From contig QXVZ01020046.1 in assembly GCA_008931825.1 (NCBI GenBank), forward strand, positions 153,676 through 217,675: a DNA stretch of 64,000 bases, written 5' to 3'. This DNA is from Phallusia fumigata (taxonomy: Eukaryota > Chordata > Ascidiacea > Phlebobranchia > Ascidiidae). The notes under the pieces are model-generated. The model was not told the origin of the DNA, did no database searches, and was given only the letters and a program-made list of their open reading frames with translations. The translations under genes and the position numbers were made by a program. Positions 47,285 through 60,000 of this stretch are shown piece by piece. Each line of letters begins with the position of its first letter. Position 1 is the stretch's first letter.

Positions 47285-49737
47285 TCAGTTCATTTTGGTG
47301 TCGTTTACTTCTAGGTCATCAGAGATGGAGTTCGTCACCGTCGTCGCAGCGACACCGGCTCGTCGCGTCATGATTTCTATGCTCGTATGAAACGATGTGA
47401 TTTGCCGAAGTTCCACTGTCAGCGTCAGTATGAAAGGAAGTGTAGAATAAACGTAAACCCACTGCGAGATTGTGGCGTATCGCTTTGGCCACGAAGCGAA
47501 CTGAAGAAAATATAATTCATAGGTTATGGAAGTTGATTTGTTGACGCATGATATGTTCACCGCAGAGTATCTGATTTATTGCGGTTTCGTTTTTAAGATT
47601 AAGTTGGAGACTTTAATTTGGGTCAGTCTTAGGTTTCTTAATTAATACAGGTAACCGGGTGGGGATTAGAACCCACAACCTTGCGAGAACAAGCAGGAGC
47701 ACTAATCATTACGCCCGTGGTTCCCAACTGGGGTCAATGGCCGCCGGTATAATACCTTGTTTAAAATGAACACAATTTCAATTTGGAGAAGTAACATCAC
47801 TTACGGTTAGTCGAAAGGTTTAAGCCAACACTTAAAAAATCTACCTATTAACGTTACTAATCTTACACTGGTGACAAGTTGAACTTGTTGGTTTGACAGT
47901 AATTAAATACAGTTTGGTGGATATTGATAAAAACATTATTCAATTATACCACTTACATTAAATGCTGCTGCAAGGCCGTGGACTGTTGAAATGCATAGAT
48001 CAAAATGAAATGGTTCAGGAAAATATCAAACCAACATGTTGACAAAATATAAATATCACGTTTTTCAAATGCCTATAGAAATGTTTCCAGCAAAATTTGC
48101 CTATTACAACTAAATTTCTCATAAAAAGGATACATATCACAAATGTTAAAATCACGAACGCAGCCATCATTATGCGTGTCACAGACAGCCATGGTGTTTG
48201 TCCCGATGTTGACCTCTGCTTCCACGTGATCGCTGCTACCAGACAGCAGTAAATGACGTCAGCAAGGAAAGCAATGTAGGCGACGATAACATGGGGCATC
48301 ATCAACACTGTAAACTGTTAAAAAGGAATGTGTTTTTGGGGATACCACAAGGACACATCAAGTGGATTGAGACACTCAAACACTATCGATGTACGTTATG
48401 AGCCTGAGTTTTTGTCCTTAGACGCAGGTTTTTCTCCGGGGTAAACGTTTACGACACATGTCATTGTAAATTAAAGCTAGATAGAAATGGGTTAATTGAA
48501 ACCTTAAATGCCTAAAAAAACTTGTATATAGCACTGTGATGGCTACGGCGATTGTCGAAACGTTGGCAACACAATGTATTCACTAAATACAAGTTCTCTG
48601 GCAGTTATGTTTTTAATTAGGCTATACTCTTCAAGTCTAGATCTTGTGTTCCTGGAAAGAAATATATTACATGTACCTGGATTAGAAACCTTACCTGGAA
48701 AGCACCAGTTGCTGCCAATCCGGCTCCTATTGTCATGCCAACATACCACGCCACTCTGTTGATTTTCGGACACTTACCGGACATTTCAACGTGTCTGCGA
48801 AAAAAAATAAATGGATTTACTATCGATATAAAGTGCTTGTAAAGAAACAACTTGCCTAGTATAATTAGCCCTAGGTATAGGCAAAAAAAGACCCCGGCAG
48901 TTTGGTTTAAAGGTCTAATTACCTACATACTTAATTGTATCTTCAGCAACAATTAATGGTCCTAAGTTTCCGCCAAATATTTAGGACATACACTAAATAC
49001 ATAATAGTATGTACCTTTTTTCAAGCCTGAGACTCAATACATAAGAGTGATTGCTGTCTTAGGACACGCAGTCGTTTTAGATAAACTGGGAATGTGTAGA
49101 TTACACAAAGCAGAAATTAACAAATGGAATTTTCCCACTTACTTGTAGTAGGCGTGAACAGTTAGGAAAAGTATCACCGCCGAACAGTTCAATATCATGG
49201 TGAAGTAACAGCTTTCTGGATCGTAAGTGCCAGTTTCGCTGATATATGGCCATTCGTCCGCATCTTTTCCATGGCTTTGACTGACGCTATAACTACAAAC
49301 CAACAAGGGGTCAATGTAAGGTGACTTGATACTTGTTAAAAACTTGATAAAGGTAACTACGGGTAAAATAAAAACTTTCCTGGACCAAAAAAACGAAGAA
49401 ATCCATCACTTAAACTAACAACAAACTGCTAAACGTGCAATACATTTCCTTTTGATGATTTAGAGATGATAGTTTAGGCACTTGTTGTTTGTAATGTGCA
49501 TCGATAAGAAAAGGGTAATTCCTTTTCAGAGCAACAAAAATGCATGTAGCCTATCTTCTTTGCCAAACAAGGCGGTTCCCAACGCTTCACCAAGCTTTCA
49601 AACATATGCTACATGATGTTAATACGTTTACGTATTTTCCAAATACAAACGTGAACTTACCAAAGAAAAATTCCCCCGCCCGATACGAAACAGAATGCGG
49701 CAGGTAGCAGTGCAAATACACTAGCTGTGGTTTTCAT
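47285..49737 (-). CDS. DRAM/Frag1/Sfk1-family membrane protein C
   Basis: Complete hand-spliced gene, 249 residues. Exons: 49661-49737, 49143-49292, 48695-48794, 48134-48314, 47957-47982, 47285-47500 (77/150/100/181/26/216 nt). It starts MKTTASVFALLPAAF; the luminal loop has S-E-T-G-T-Y-D-P-E-S-C; exon 3 starts H-V-E-M-S-G-K-C-P; TM4-TM5 start P-H-V-I-V-A-Y-I-A-F-L-A-D-V-I-Y; exon 5 has I-S-Q-W in place of A-E-W. Exon 2 is two codons shorter than in A, B, F and G. The product is closest to D in every exon, so C and D form a recent pair. A tRNA-derived SINE sits in the last intron. The family role (lysosomal/autophagy membrane protein) is known; the role of this copy is inferred only. Confidence 0.87.
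47595..47718 (-). repeat. tRNA-derived SINE, copy 2 (last intron of DRAM C)
   Basis: On the minus strand box B reads GGTTGTGGGTTCTAATCCCC (47661-47680), with a box-A-like GGCGTAATGATTAGTGCTC upstream. The tail CCAAATTAAAGTCTCCAACTT matches copy 1. It lies in the same orientation as the host gene. Confidence 0.68.
47983..48133 (-). other. U12-type intron in DRAM gene C
   Basis: 151-nt intron. Donor GTATCCTTTTT starts at 48133. The best branch-site match, TTCCTGAAC (48013-48021), lies about 31 nt from the CAG acceptor, further than usual for this intron class. The 26-nt micro-exon restores the frame. Confidence 0.72.
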
Positions 49738-51785
49738 CGTGTACAAATATTTCCACCCCAGCTAGTACTGGACAAACAGTATTGTTTTTTTGCTTGTTGT
49801 CGGATGTTATAGTCTTTTCATAAATCACATGCAAATCAAGTTATTTCTAGCACTCTAAAACAGCTACCAATAAAAACAATTCGTATCCAAACTTGTAATT
49901 CAATAGACACGTAGCGACGAAGAGCTCGATATCGTTTTGTATAAAACTCTAAGTTTACCAAGCGGTTCTTGCAGCAAAGGGCCAATATCGACTATTACAG
50001 GAAAATGTAGCAATGTTTGTTTCAAAACGACGACATCAGAAAAGGAAGATGTGTAACTTCTGCACTCGTGTCGTAGAAATGTGTCGTAACAATTATAAGT
50101 AGTGCACAAATAGTGACAATTTATTTCCGGCTTATGTATCAAAAGGATATGACTAGAAGCAGTAACTAATCCTACGTTCTTTACGTGCAGAAAAATGACG
50201 CATTTTCGGGTACGACGTTTAGCAGGCACTCATTTGACATCAACTAAGCGCTTGCATAAAGATATACTTTATAAAGAGCCTTTTAGCACGATCACTATGG
50301 AAGTCGGGAAAAAAATGTAAATTTTCTCTACCACATATTTGCAGCGTATCGCACAGAACTTGCTGGTAGGCCAAATCGGCAAAAAGTTACTTGAAGACGT
50401 GCATCCGTTTTCTAAGCCTTTTCATAAAAACTTGGCAAAACTAAATGAGCTTTAGCCTGTTGGCTTACAACACTCGTCATGCAATCACAGACATTAAAGC
50501 ACATTTTGTTTTAAAATTTGGCAGCTGGAAGAGAATGTAATGTTTCCTAATGAGAGAGTGATTCAGCAAATAAATATGAACCGTGCGTAGCTCGTTGAGC
50601 ATGGAATGGCATTTAAAGATGAACTTTTGCTGATGACATGATCCAAAATATCACTCGCGTTACCGGATAACAAGTTACTTTCATGTGTATTGCAATAGCA
50701 TATTTGCGAAACAATACACACAGTAGGATAGTCTTGGAGTATATTGACATAACATTTTGTAACAGTTGTCTTCCGGCTATCGCCACTAAACATTGCTAGA
50801 TTAAAACTTTTCGAAAATTTGCAAATATTTGCTCTAAACATGCTAAAAATTTGGCCCAAGCAGATTGTAATTATTGCATTTATTACAAGTTGCATCATAA
50901 TAACTGACTCCTGGTCGCTGTAATCAATTCGTAACTCACTTTTGCTAAAATTTGGCGCCACTGGACCTGATCAATATAAAACCTTTATCAAGCAATTAAA
51001 TAAGCCGTTATTCAGATTTCTTACATTGTGACAATTCTTGACTTTTTTACAGCGCCTCACAAAAACAATCTTCAAGCAAGCCGATATAGCTGCCAAAAAG
51101 ATTTTTGATTTTTTAGCCATTCGATCGCGTCATTCTAACTTCGGGAACGATTTTTAACTGGAACTGAGATCGACTGGGACTGTGTACAACTGGATCAAAC
51201 GCTGTTTACGTCCAATACAAAATGTTACATCTAATCGCAAAGGGTGGCAAGCAGCTAAAGACTGTCATAGGTTGTAATCGCGAAAGATCTTTAACGGTAG
51301 TATGTGGCGGGGGGTCCCCCAATGGTTGATACGTCAGTTGGATTTACATTTGCTTTTAAAGCGCATAGAGACAAGTCGAATTCGAACTAATAGTAAGATC
51401 GTTTGTGTTCATATGACAGCTATAACAGAGTTGAGTTGTGCCATCCTAAATGTCCTGAACAGGTTTGTTAAGTATAGAAATTTATGCGGCCACAGAAAAT
51501 CACACAGTGGTTGAAACCAAAGTTGTCGTATATTGATTGGCAAGAAACTATAGCAGCAATAAATGTAAATGACGGTTCACTCGTCTGCGGATTCACTGTG
51601 ACTCAAAAGGGTTTCGCTTTATCCGACTAAAAACGAAAACAAAGAAACAAATTGAAGACGGAATATGCAACAACACCAGCATTTTACAACGTTGTAGCAA
51701 AAGTACAAAATCGGTTGTCTCATTAAAAAGTCTATCAAGAAAGTGTCATTTCGTGGCTTTGTATGAATTGACTTACAATTTGGTT
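49738..51785. other. Intergenic region between DRAM C and D
   Basis: No gene recognised; open frames of up to 132 codons (50563-50961, minus) have no family resemblance or splice context. Confidence 0.5.
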
Positions 51786-54488
51786 CTACGTTTCTGTGTC
51801 ATTAACCGCATTGTTGGTTTGCGTCGTCACAGCGACACTGGCACGAGGCGCCTTGATTTCTATGGTCGTATGAATCGATGTGATTTGCCGCAGTTCCAGG
51901 GTTAGTGAGAGTGCAAAAGGAAGCGTTGAAAAAACGAAAATCCATTGTGCGATCGTGGCATGTTCCCTTGACTTCGATGCAAACTGAAACGGTAAATGTA
52001 TTTTGAGGATCGCCTTTTTGAACAATTAACGAAAGCACATGTATTTTAGAAATTTCCTGTGCGTTTGATTAAACATACTTCTCGGACAGAAACCTTAGTG
52101 ATCTATATGAAATTTGGTTCATTGATTGATATGCTTGCTAATTCCAAAACATAGAACAAAATCCAGAGTTATTTTCTGTTCTGTTTTTTGTTGATGGAAT
52201 CATGCAAATAAAGCTAATGGCGCTAAACGCAATCGTAACGCCTTTAAACAACAAAGTAACATTCGGGATTTCGACTGCAAATTTTAGAAAATTTTCTAAA
52301 AGGCCAATTTTCTAGCTACTTTTAACATCATTCCAATGCAGAGTTACAATGGAAGTGTGAGGGCAGCAATGTGAGCAGAGTTTCGATTTGGTTATAGAAA
52401 GTTTGGAAGAAATTATATTGACTTCACACAAGTGACATTGGATTTGCATACTTACATAAAAAGCGGTTGCAAAGCCCACAACTGCTGCGACGCAAAGCAT
52501 AAAAATAAGGGCGGTTTAGGAAAATCACTTGGTAATTAGACTTTCTAATCTATTATACACCCTAACCATAATTTTCCACATAATCCCTTTTTAAGGATAA
52601 ATAATTTCCGATTATCTAGAAACTAAAAAACTGTTTTTGCCATAAACGGTCGATTTACAAAAAAATACCTCCATCATACAAAAATCCCAGGGTTAAAAAC
52701 TAAAGGCAAATTTGGCTATTTGTACATTGTTTGTATGCTATAAAGAAATGATAAGGCCAAAAATTCCTACTAATACTTAAACTGAAAGGATACATATCAC
52801 AAAGGTTGTAGCCCCCAACGCGGCCATCACTATGCGAGCCAAAGGCAGCCATGACCTTTGCCCCGAAGTTGTCCTTTGTTTCCACGTGATCGCAGCAACC
52901 AAACAGCAGTAGATGACGTCAGCTAGGAATGCGATATAGGCGACAACGAGGTGCGGTATCATCAACACTGTCCACTGAGGAGTAGCCTATATGTTACACA
53001 TCCCTTTGGCATCGCCAGCGTAAACCGGCTTTGAGCAAGGATTTGAACCAAAACGTGCAGCTAATTATTACCAAGTGTTTTTGGCCGATGTAGGAACTAT
53101 AGTTTTGAAATTGCAACCCCTGGATTTATACCCCGCATCTGGAGGATGATAAACCTTTTTTTTGTAAACAGAGGCCTATATTTAACTCTGCAAATTACCT
53201 AGGAAAATGATCCATTTGATAAGCAAACTCTGCATATCACTTGAAAGCTGAACTACAAGCAAATTTCGTACAAATTCTTAAAATCGGTTAATATGTTCTT
53301 TTGTTTTGTTTAAAAACGGAAAAACGGAAGCAAATTTAAGGCATCCATGCGGAAAGCTCTCGCAATTAAGTCCCAACAGCAAAATAAATTGTAAATGTGG
53401 ATTTCTAAATTTAATTCAGCAAATTTAACAAAATTTACCAAAAGATTTATTTTTGATAAACCGGCCTAACCAAAATTATATACCTGGAAGGCGCCGACCA
53501 CTGTTATTCCGGCAGCCACTGTCATTCCAGCGTACCACGCCGCCGTGTTAGTCTTGGGACACTGGCCAGACATTTCGACGTGTCTGTGTAACGCAAAGTC
53601 AACATCGTTTAATTACAGTGTACTGTACCCAAAAATATATGTTTCGGTTTAAAAATTTGCGAACACCTGATACCCATCATGTGTTTTTAGCAGTACATTT
53701 ACACTTTGGAACGAAATTTCACCACATTGCTTTAATTTTAGCATAAGAAATTTGTGGCACATGAATATGTTGAGGACCTAACGGCATGACCTAGTCCATT
53801 GTTTAAAAATGATAATAAACATTTGATGAATACAAGTGACTTTATTTTGGATCCGTCCAAAATTTTTCTTCTTTGCTCAAAAATTGCTAGAAAAACTTAA
53901 GCTTACTTGTAATACGTATGTACCGTTAGTACAAGCAACACTGCTGAACAGTTTAAGACCAGTGTAAAGTAGCAGCTCTCCGGGTTGTAAGTTCCAGTAT
54001 CGCTTATGAAAGGCCATTCGTGAGCATATTTGCCGTGAATTCGGCTAATGCCGTAACTGTGTAAACAAATACCAAAAATTCGTTTCGTGATGAAGCAGCG
54101 CAGTATGCCAATTGATTTAGAGTAGATGTCTGAAATGGATTTCGCGTTAATACAGCGCCCCGCCGCGGCATAAGGGCCAATTAAACACATCCAAATAGAA
54201 GTTTCAGCAAAACGAATCACTTTTTGTCCAAGTAAATCTAAATTTATATTTTTCCCCGTACCCTACAGTTTTGCTGCGGTATGATTAGCTTAGACAACCA
54301 AAACTCAAACGGTTTAGTGTCTGAACTTGATTTTGCATCTACAACACATCTATCGTAACATGACAATTTTCTACATTGATCATTCCTAACCGAAGTAATG
54401 AGACTTACCACAAAAATATCCCTCCTCCAAATACAATACAGAATGCTGTCGGCAGCAATGCAACTGCACTGGTTTTTCTTATCCTCAT
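51786..54488 (-). CDS. DRAM/Frag1/Sfk1-family membrane protein D
   Basis: Complete hand-spliced gene, 244 residues. Exons: 54409-54488, 53907-54056, 53484-53583, 52794-52974, 52456-52481, 51786-51983 (80/150/100/181/26/198 nt). It starts MRIRKTSAVALLPTAF; the loop has S-D-T-G-T-Y-N-P-E-S-C; TM3 ends V-G-A-F-Q; TM4-TM5 share P-H-L-V-V-A-Y-I-A-F-L-A-D-V-I-Y with C; the micro-exon encodes V-G-F-A-T-A-F-Y; exon 5 has I-A-Q-W. An alternative acceptor at the preceding CAG would lengthen the micro-exon by one codon. Without the U12 splice the frame stops four codons after the donor, so the splice is needed for exon 5. Family role as a lysosome/autophagy membrane protein is known; this copy's is inferred. 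Confidence 0.87.
52482..52793 (-). other. U12-type intron in DRAM gene D
   Basis: 312-nt intron. Donor GTATCCTTTCA starts at 52793. Branch-like TTCCTAAAC (52514-52522) is about 33 nt from the acceptor, displaced as in gene C. It joins exon 4 (phase 1) to a 26-nt micro-exon. Confidence 0.72.
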
Positions 54489-57054
54489 GCTCTTTTCTTT
54501 AGCTTCAATAAGGTGCAGCAATTTATTACTTGATTTTACTTTTGTGCTATAGAATCGTAGCCCAAGAACCTATCTTGTCGTTTAAGTTGACATAGTAACA
54601 TACTAAAACCTATAAAATACATTAGTTTGTAAAAAAAAATCTGTTGGCCATCAGACACACTGGAAAATGTCCTGATTAATTAGCCTACAAGTTTTCAGAT
54701 ATAAGTCAGTTTGTCAACTAGGCGAGAAATGTTAGTGTTCGTGAATGTCTACAGCATGATCTGCCAATAACTTGTCACGTAACATGAAATCACTTGTCCC
54801 GTTTCGCGGAAAAACATGTTGAAAACAAGTGCTCCAAATAACAAGCCGAAATTTACTTTGAAAAAGAGGTTCCGGAAACATAATTGCTAATTTTGACTGG
54901 CATCCGAAAACTTCTTGGATGTTTTACCAGTGCCAAGGATTGCAGACTAAACTTAAATATCGGGCGTTGAAAGCTGACTTAAATTTGGAGTTGTGAGTCT
55001 TGCGGGTTTGGCGAGCGGTTTTTTAGCAACCACATTACATCAAATCAAGACATTCGACCATTCTGGCATTTTTAACATAAATTGATTAGACTCTTATCTT
55101 TTAGTTTTGAGTTGATTAATTAGGAAAATTTGCAAAAAATATACGTGAAAAATATACGTCAACTATACGTTAAAAAATGACGATTGTTTAAATGGTAATT
55201 CCCTACTAATGCCAAAAGCTGCCGCCAACTTATGGTCTGTTTCATTTGTTTAAATTATTTTTTAGATGCAACATTTCAAACCTATTTTAGTGTAAGCTTT
55301 TCCCAAACAAAACAGCAAACCGGGCTTCACAACAGCGATTATATGATTATTTAAGAGTTTCGCACAAACACAGGCTCTATAACAATGTTAACTAAATTAA
55401 CCAAACCATTAGCCTGCGGCAAACATTCATAGAGTTGTAATGGGAAGATGAGGCAAATATTCGGTACAGCTAAAGTTTGAGGTCAGCCTTTTAGCCGGTA
55501 TATACACAAAGTTTCTGTGCAAAACGTAAATCTAATTCAAGTTTATGAAAGAAATCCTAAAAAAATCGAAACATAATTTTTTGTGGCTGGATATTTTATC
55601 TCACTGTGCTGCGTAAGGTTTGCTTCTGAGCCTCTTATCAAAAACACTCTCATCGTAAACGTAATCATTTCCTATTTAGACAAAATTTTTGACGAACTGG
55701 CACTGTAGTGATTGACCGGAACTGTTTAAAACTGATGCAAACTCGTTCTGTTTTATACTGAACTAAAAATGGACGTCTACACATGCGATAGCACGCTCAA
55801 ATCTTGACTACTTTAAGACCAGGAAGTCATGCACTGCACTGTTACAGTCTTGCAGCTTGGCTCTTATCCAGTTCTTCTTGTGTCTGCTGAAGCGTATGTT
55901 CACCTTGTTAGGAAACAGAAGCTAAGACACCTTTACGCGACTTTCCAAGTAATTGTGTTTTGGGGTAAAATGCTTGGCAAAGCAACATGTTAAAGTACGG
56001 CTCTCTGCCTCTGCACGGCGCATAGGAAAAATAAAGAACAAAATTTACAAGATAAATCATTGTAGATGGTTTCGGAAAATATTGTACTGCCTAGATTTGC
56101 CCTTTAACACTTTCTGAAATCTTAAGGGCATTGATAGCCGCCGGTTGCGTTCACTTCTAAATATGAAATACAAAGTAAAAAAAATTCGATCATATTCAGA
56201 ATGAAACATACTTATAAAATATAGCCGAAGTAATGAAATAAGCTTCACAAAGAAGTAGTGCATAAAGTAAAAATTGTGATTAGTAGCATGAACAAAAAAA
56301 AAGTCACATGTAGGTATATCATGAAGCATTTTTCAAAGTCAGTAAAGTCAAAATAATAAGGGGTACAATAAAACTTGTATCGCGCCAAAATATTACCATA
56401 CTTGAGCAGTAGGCTTATTTCAAGTAGCAGAGGTAAAAGTGCTATAAAATGATCTGAAGGTAAAATAAAATGTAAATTTGTGCACGATTTGTGGCATTGT
56501 GCATAAAAGCCAGAAGAGCAGTGAAAAACGTATGCGACGTGTTTAAAAAAGAACGCCAAGGAGGCACTAACCAAGGGTTCACCTAAGAACGTATTTTCGT
56601 TCGGAGCTGCAAGCTTCATGAAAATAATGGAACGTTTCAAGAGTTTTTTAATAAACCGAAACACGGTTTAACGACACGCACCACTTAAGTGCATACAATG
56701 CAAACTATAAATAACCTGTTATTGCGTTTACAGTGCAAACCAAACAATATGCATTGATAGCAAAGAATTTCAAAAGTGAGTTACGTAATTTAGGCGAATT
56801 TTACGAGAACATAAACATTGAATCACAGAAAAAGTTTCACAGCAGCATTGATTAACGTAAAAGAAAGTTACGAGCAAGCTTTTTATCTGTCGTTGTCATT
56901 TTTACCAAATAAATCAACACACAGCTCATTGGGGAAGTTGACTCCACCCAGATTATACGAATTCCAACTCAAAGGTACGTTACCACCCGTGACAGATAAA
57001 AACAAATAACAGTTCAGCAATTGGCAAACGTTTGAACATCACAGACCCAAAAGT
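54489..57054. other. Intergenic region between DRAM D and E
   Basis: No gene recognised. A 139-codon hydrophobic open frame at 56245-56664 (minus) has no recognised family or splice partners. Confidence 0.5.
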
Positions 57055-60000
57055 TTAAACGCTAACTGTAACCACCGCTGTTTGGCTTGGTCCGCTTGTT
57101 GGGTTACGAGTTTTCACTGAATTCGTTAGTACAATTTCGGTATTAAACCTGACCGCGTTTCGGAAGTCAAAGGCCAAAGTTAGTATAAAGAGGTTGATGG
57201 AATAGATGCAAACCCATTCGGAGATTATGGCCATCATCCGGAAGGGAATTGTGAACTGAGAAAAAGGTTTGAATGTTGATAAATATATTGTATAAAACCT
57301 TAATTGATTTTGAATTAAATGTTGGAGAATTCAATGCCTATAAGTGCAATTTGTAAACACATACGCGTTTGTACATTGAAGGATTAGTGTTATTGAAATA
57401 CCTTGCATCTGGCGCTCCTGTATTATATGCTTATGCATAACATGATTGGAATCTAGATAATACTAAATATATACATAACCAAATGTCTAATTCAATTACA
57501 GTACTTATATGGGCATTTTAACTTTCTAATTAGTTTTATGGTACGTTAATTGCAAACTTACCTCTAGCGATAGAGCTAATCCGGCTCCGACTAAAATGAC
57601 GGCAGGTTAAAGAAAAATAAGCAAAAACAACATGAATTAAAGGCGCTCTATATCAATAAATAGGTATACTTTTTGCAAGAAAGCTAAAATAATGTTGTTG
57701 TAACCATTCAAATACTACAGAATTTCGCAAAGAAAATATTAAATGATTTAACCTTGCTATGTTTAGAGAGGCAAAAGTTACACTTTAGGCTTCATAATGA
57801 TGTAGAAATTACCGTCTATCAATTTGGTACACAGTTATAACACCACCAGCGCGATTCATGTGTGATTGAATCTGTTAAATATAGTAATATTCACTTATCT
57901 GAGCCCTTCGGCAATTTCCAATTGTTTCACGTTTAAATTTAGTCTGAATTGGGAATTCCTGTCCCATATTTCCTTTTTGAAATGGAAAAGGATACACAAT
58001 ATTGTGCTGATAGTAGATAGCACTGCAAGGACGGCTCGTATCACGACGATGGTCTTTCCATGAACGTGAGGTACAAGTTGTCTCCAGGATATAACCACCA
58101 CAAGCCAGCTATAGACAACTGCCCCGACCACAGTGACACCCGCTCCGATCAGATGTGGAAGTAATAAGACATCCCACTACAAACAAAACATATTTACTGC
58201 GCTGTGAGACGAATATGGCTAATATTATTTTTAAAACTCCAGGATTTGTTAATGTATCTAACACAAAGTGCTGGTGCGATTTGGATAATTTTTTCAAATT
58301 CTTTTCAAAAACTTACGTATAAAGATAACCAACTAGCATAAAATAAGTTTTGTTTCACAAATATATTGCATTGGGACGTCGTAAATGATGCATTTATTGC
58401 AATGTCCGTGGTCATACCTTTGTAGCTTTAAACCTACGAGGTGCAAATAATATCTAACCAATGCATTTTTTTACTTTTTGAATATCCAAGCATTGGGTGG
58501 CAAAACTCCCGGAAAATCCCAATCCCGAACAAGAAAGTTCATTTGCCTTAACAAAGCTTCCAAAACCAAACCTACTTACATCCCAACCTTAACTATTAGT
58601 TATTACGAATGCGTAACACCTTGCATGCATTCTGTTGGGTTAAACCTTATAGTCTCTAGTTACGACTAACAAACACTGGATCAACATGTAGGATTTTGAA
58701 TTTAAAAATACGAACCGAATACTGGCAAGTTACAGTAAATGTCAAAACAAAGAGTATATTACAGAAGGTTGGAGTTTACACATCGCACCAACAGAAAAGT
58801 ATATGCGTTGTACTGGTACAATATACATTTCAACTGACATCCTACATTCCAAAAACAGTAACGTACCTGAAATGATCCAACGAAGGTCAAACCGACGCAA
58901 GTCACCACACCAGCGCCCCAAGCTGCTTTGTTGTGACCCGACTGCTTGTCACATGCGATTACATATCTAAAACAATTTTGCCCTTTAAATTTTGTATATT
59001 TGCATTCATAAACACGTCGCAAAACGGCGAAGAGCGGAAAGTGTCTGAGAAGGACTAACTTCTGTCATATCAGCAGACACACTTTGAACTTTACTGGCAA
59101 CAGCATGATAGATCAACTGATAAATCAATCGCAACAGTAAAATAGCGGAGGGGTTTATGTGATAGGCTTAAAGTTAGTAAAAGGCAGAATTAGTACTCCA
59201 CAATGTCTAATTTTATCGCGATTTAGTGAGCAGCGGTCTTACCAGAGAGCAATAAAAAGCTGTAGCCCGTAGTTATGACACACTTACCTATAGTAACAGT
59301 GTACTATTCCAAACCCAAGAAAAGCACTCCAAACCATAACAAGTGTAAAAAGGCATCTCTCCGGCCCCTCAACTCCCGTGTCACTGATATAAGGCCATTC
59401 CTCTGTGTGTCGGCCATGAGAACGACCGATTCCGTAACTGAAAAACATCCGTTATTTCTATGTGGTAATACAAAGGTTTTGGTTACCAGACCAAGAACGT
59501 ATTTTTGTTCGCACGTCGCCGTAGCTATATGTCTCACCAATCTCGAATTCAATTTTTCTCATTAGATATCCAGCCCATCTGGAATTTCAGCCTCGACTAT
59601 CTTACTTTTAGGTGTTTCAAAATAAAACTATGCAAAGTGCACAAAGAGTAATAAACAATGAGTCAGGAAAATTCAGTTTAAGCCTTAAAAAGTTTGATAA
59701 ACTTTGGCATATTTCCAGGTTTACTGCTCAATAAGTTTATTAAATCCCATAGTCATGATGACGAAGCACAAATAAACATCCGGAAATCAGCGCATGACGT
59801 TTTGCCTTGAAATTCCCCGGTCGTGATTGGTCATTATCTGTGTTTGTAATGCTCGCGGCGTTACTATTTTGTTTCCTATCTAGTCTGTGGAAGCTGAATG
59901 ACCTCAGGCTTTTCTTCAAAAGTTGTGATGCGCTCGTGCTCCAAGTCACGTTATAAAGTGTGACGTAGTGGTCAAGTTGGTGAGTCATGACGGGGAAAAC

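Noticed and set aside
48015-48308. 97-codon frame reading through the DRAM C TM4-TM5 exon
   Set aside because: The part after the GTATCCTTT donor is intron. The same read-through appears at 44557-44802 and 57895-58131.
56245-56664. 139-codon hydrophobic open frame on the minus strand
   Set aside because: AT-rich and Phe/Leu-rich as expected from random AT sequence. It does not match the DRAM exon pattern.
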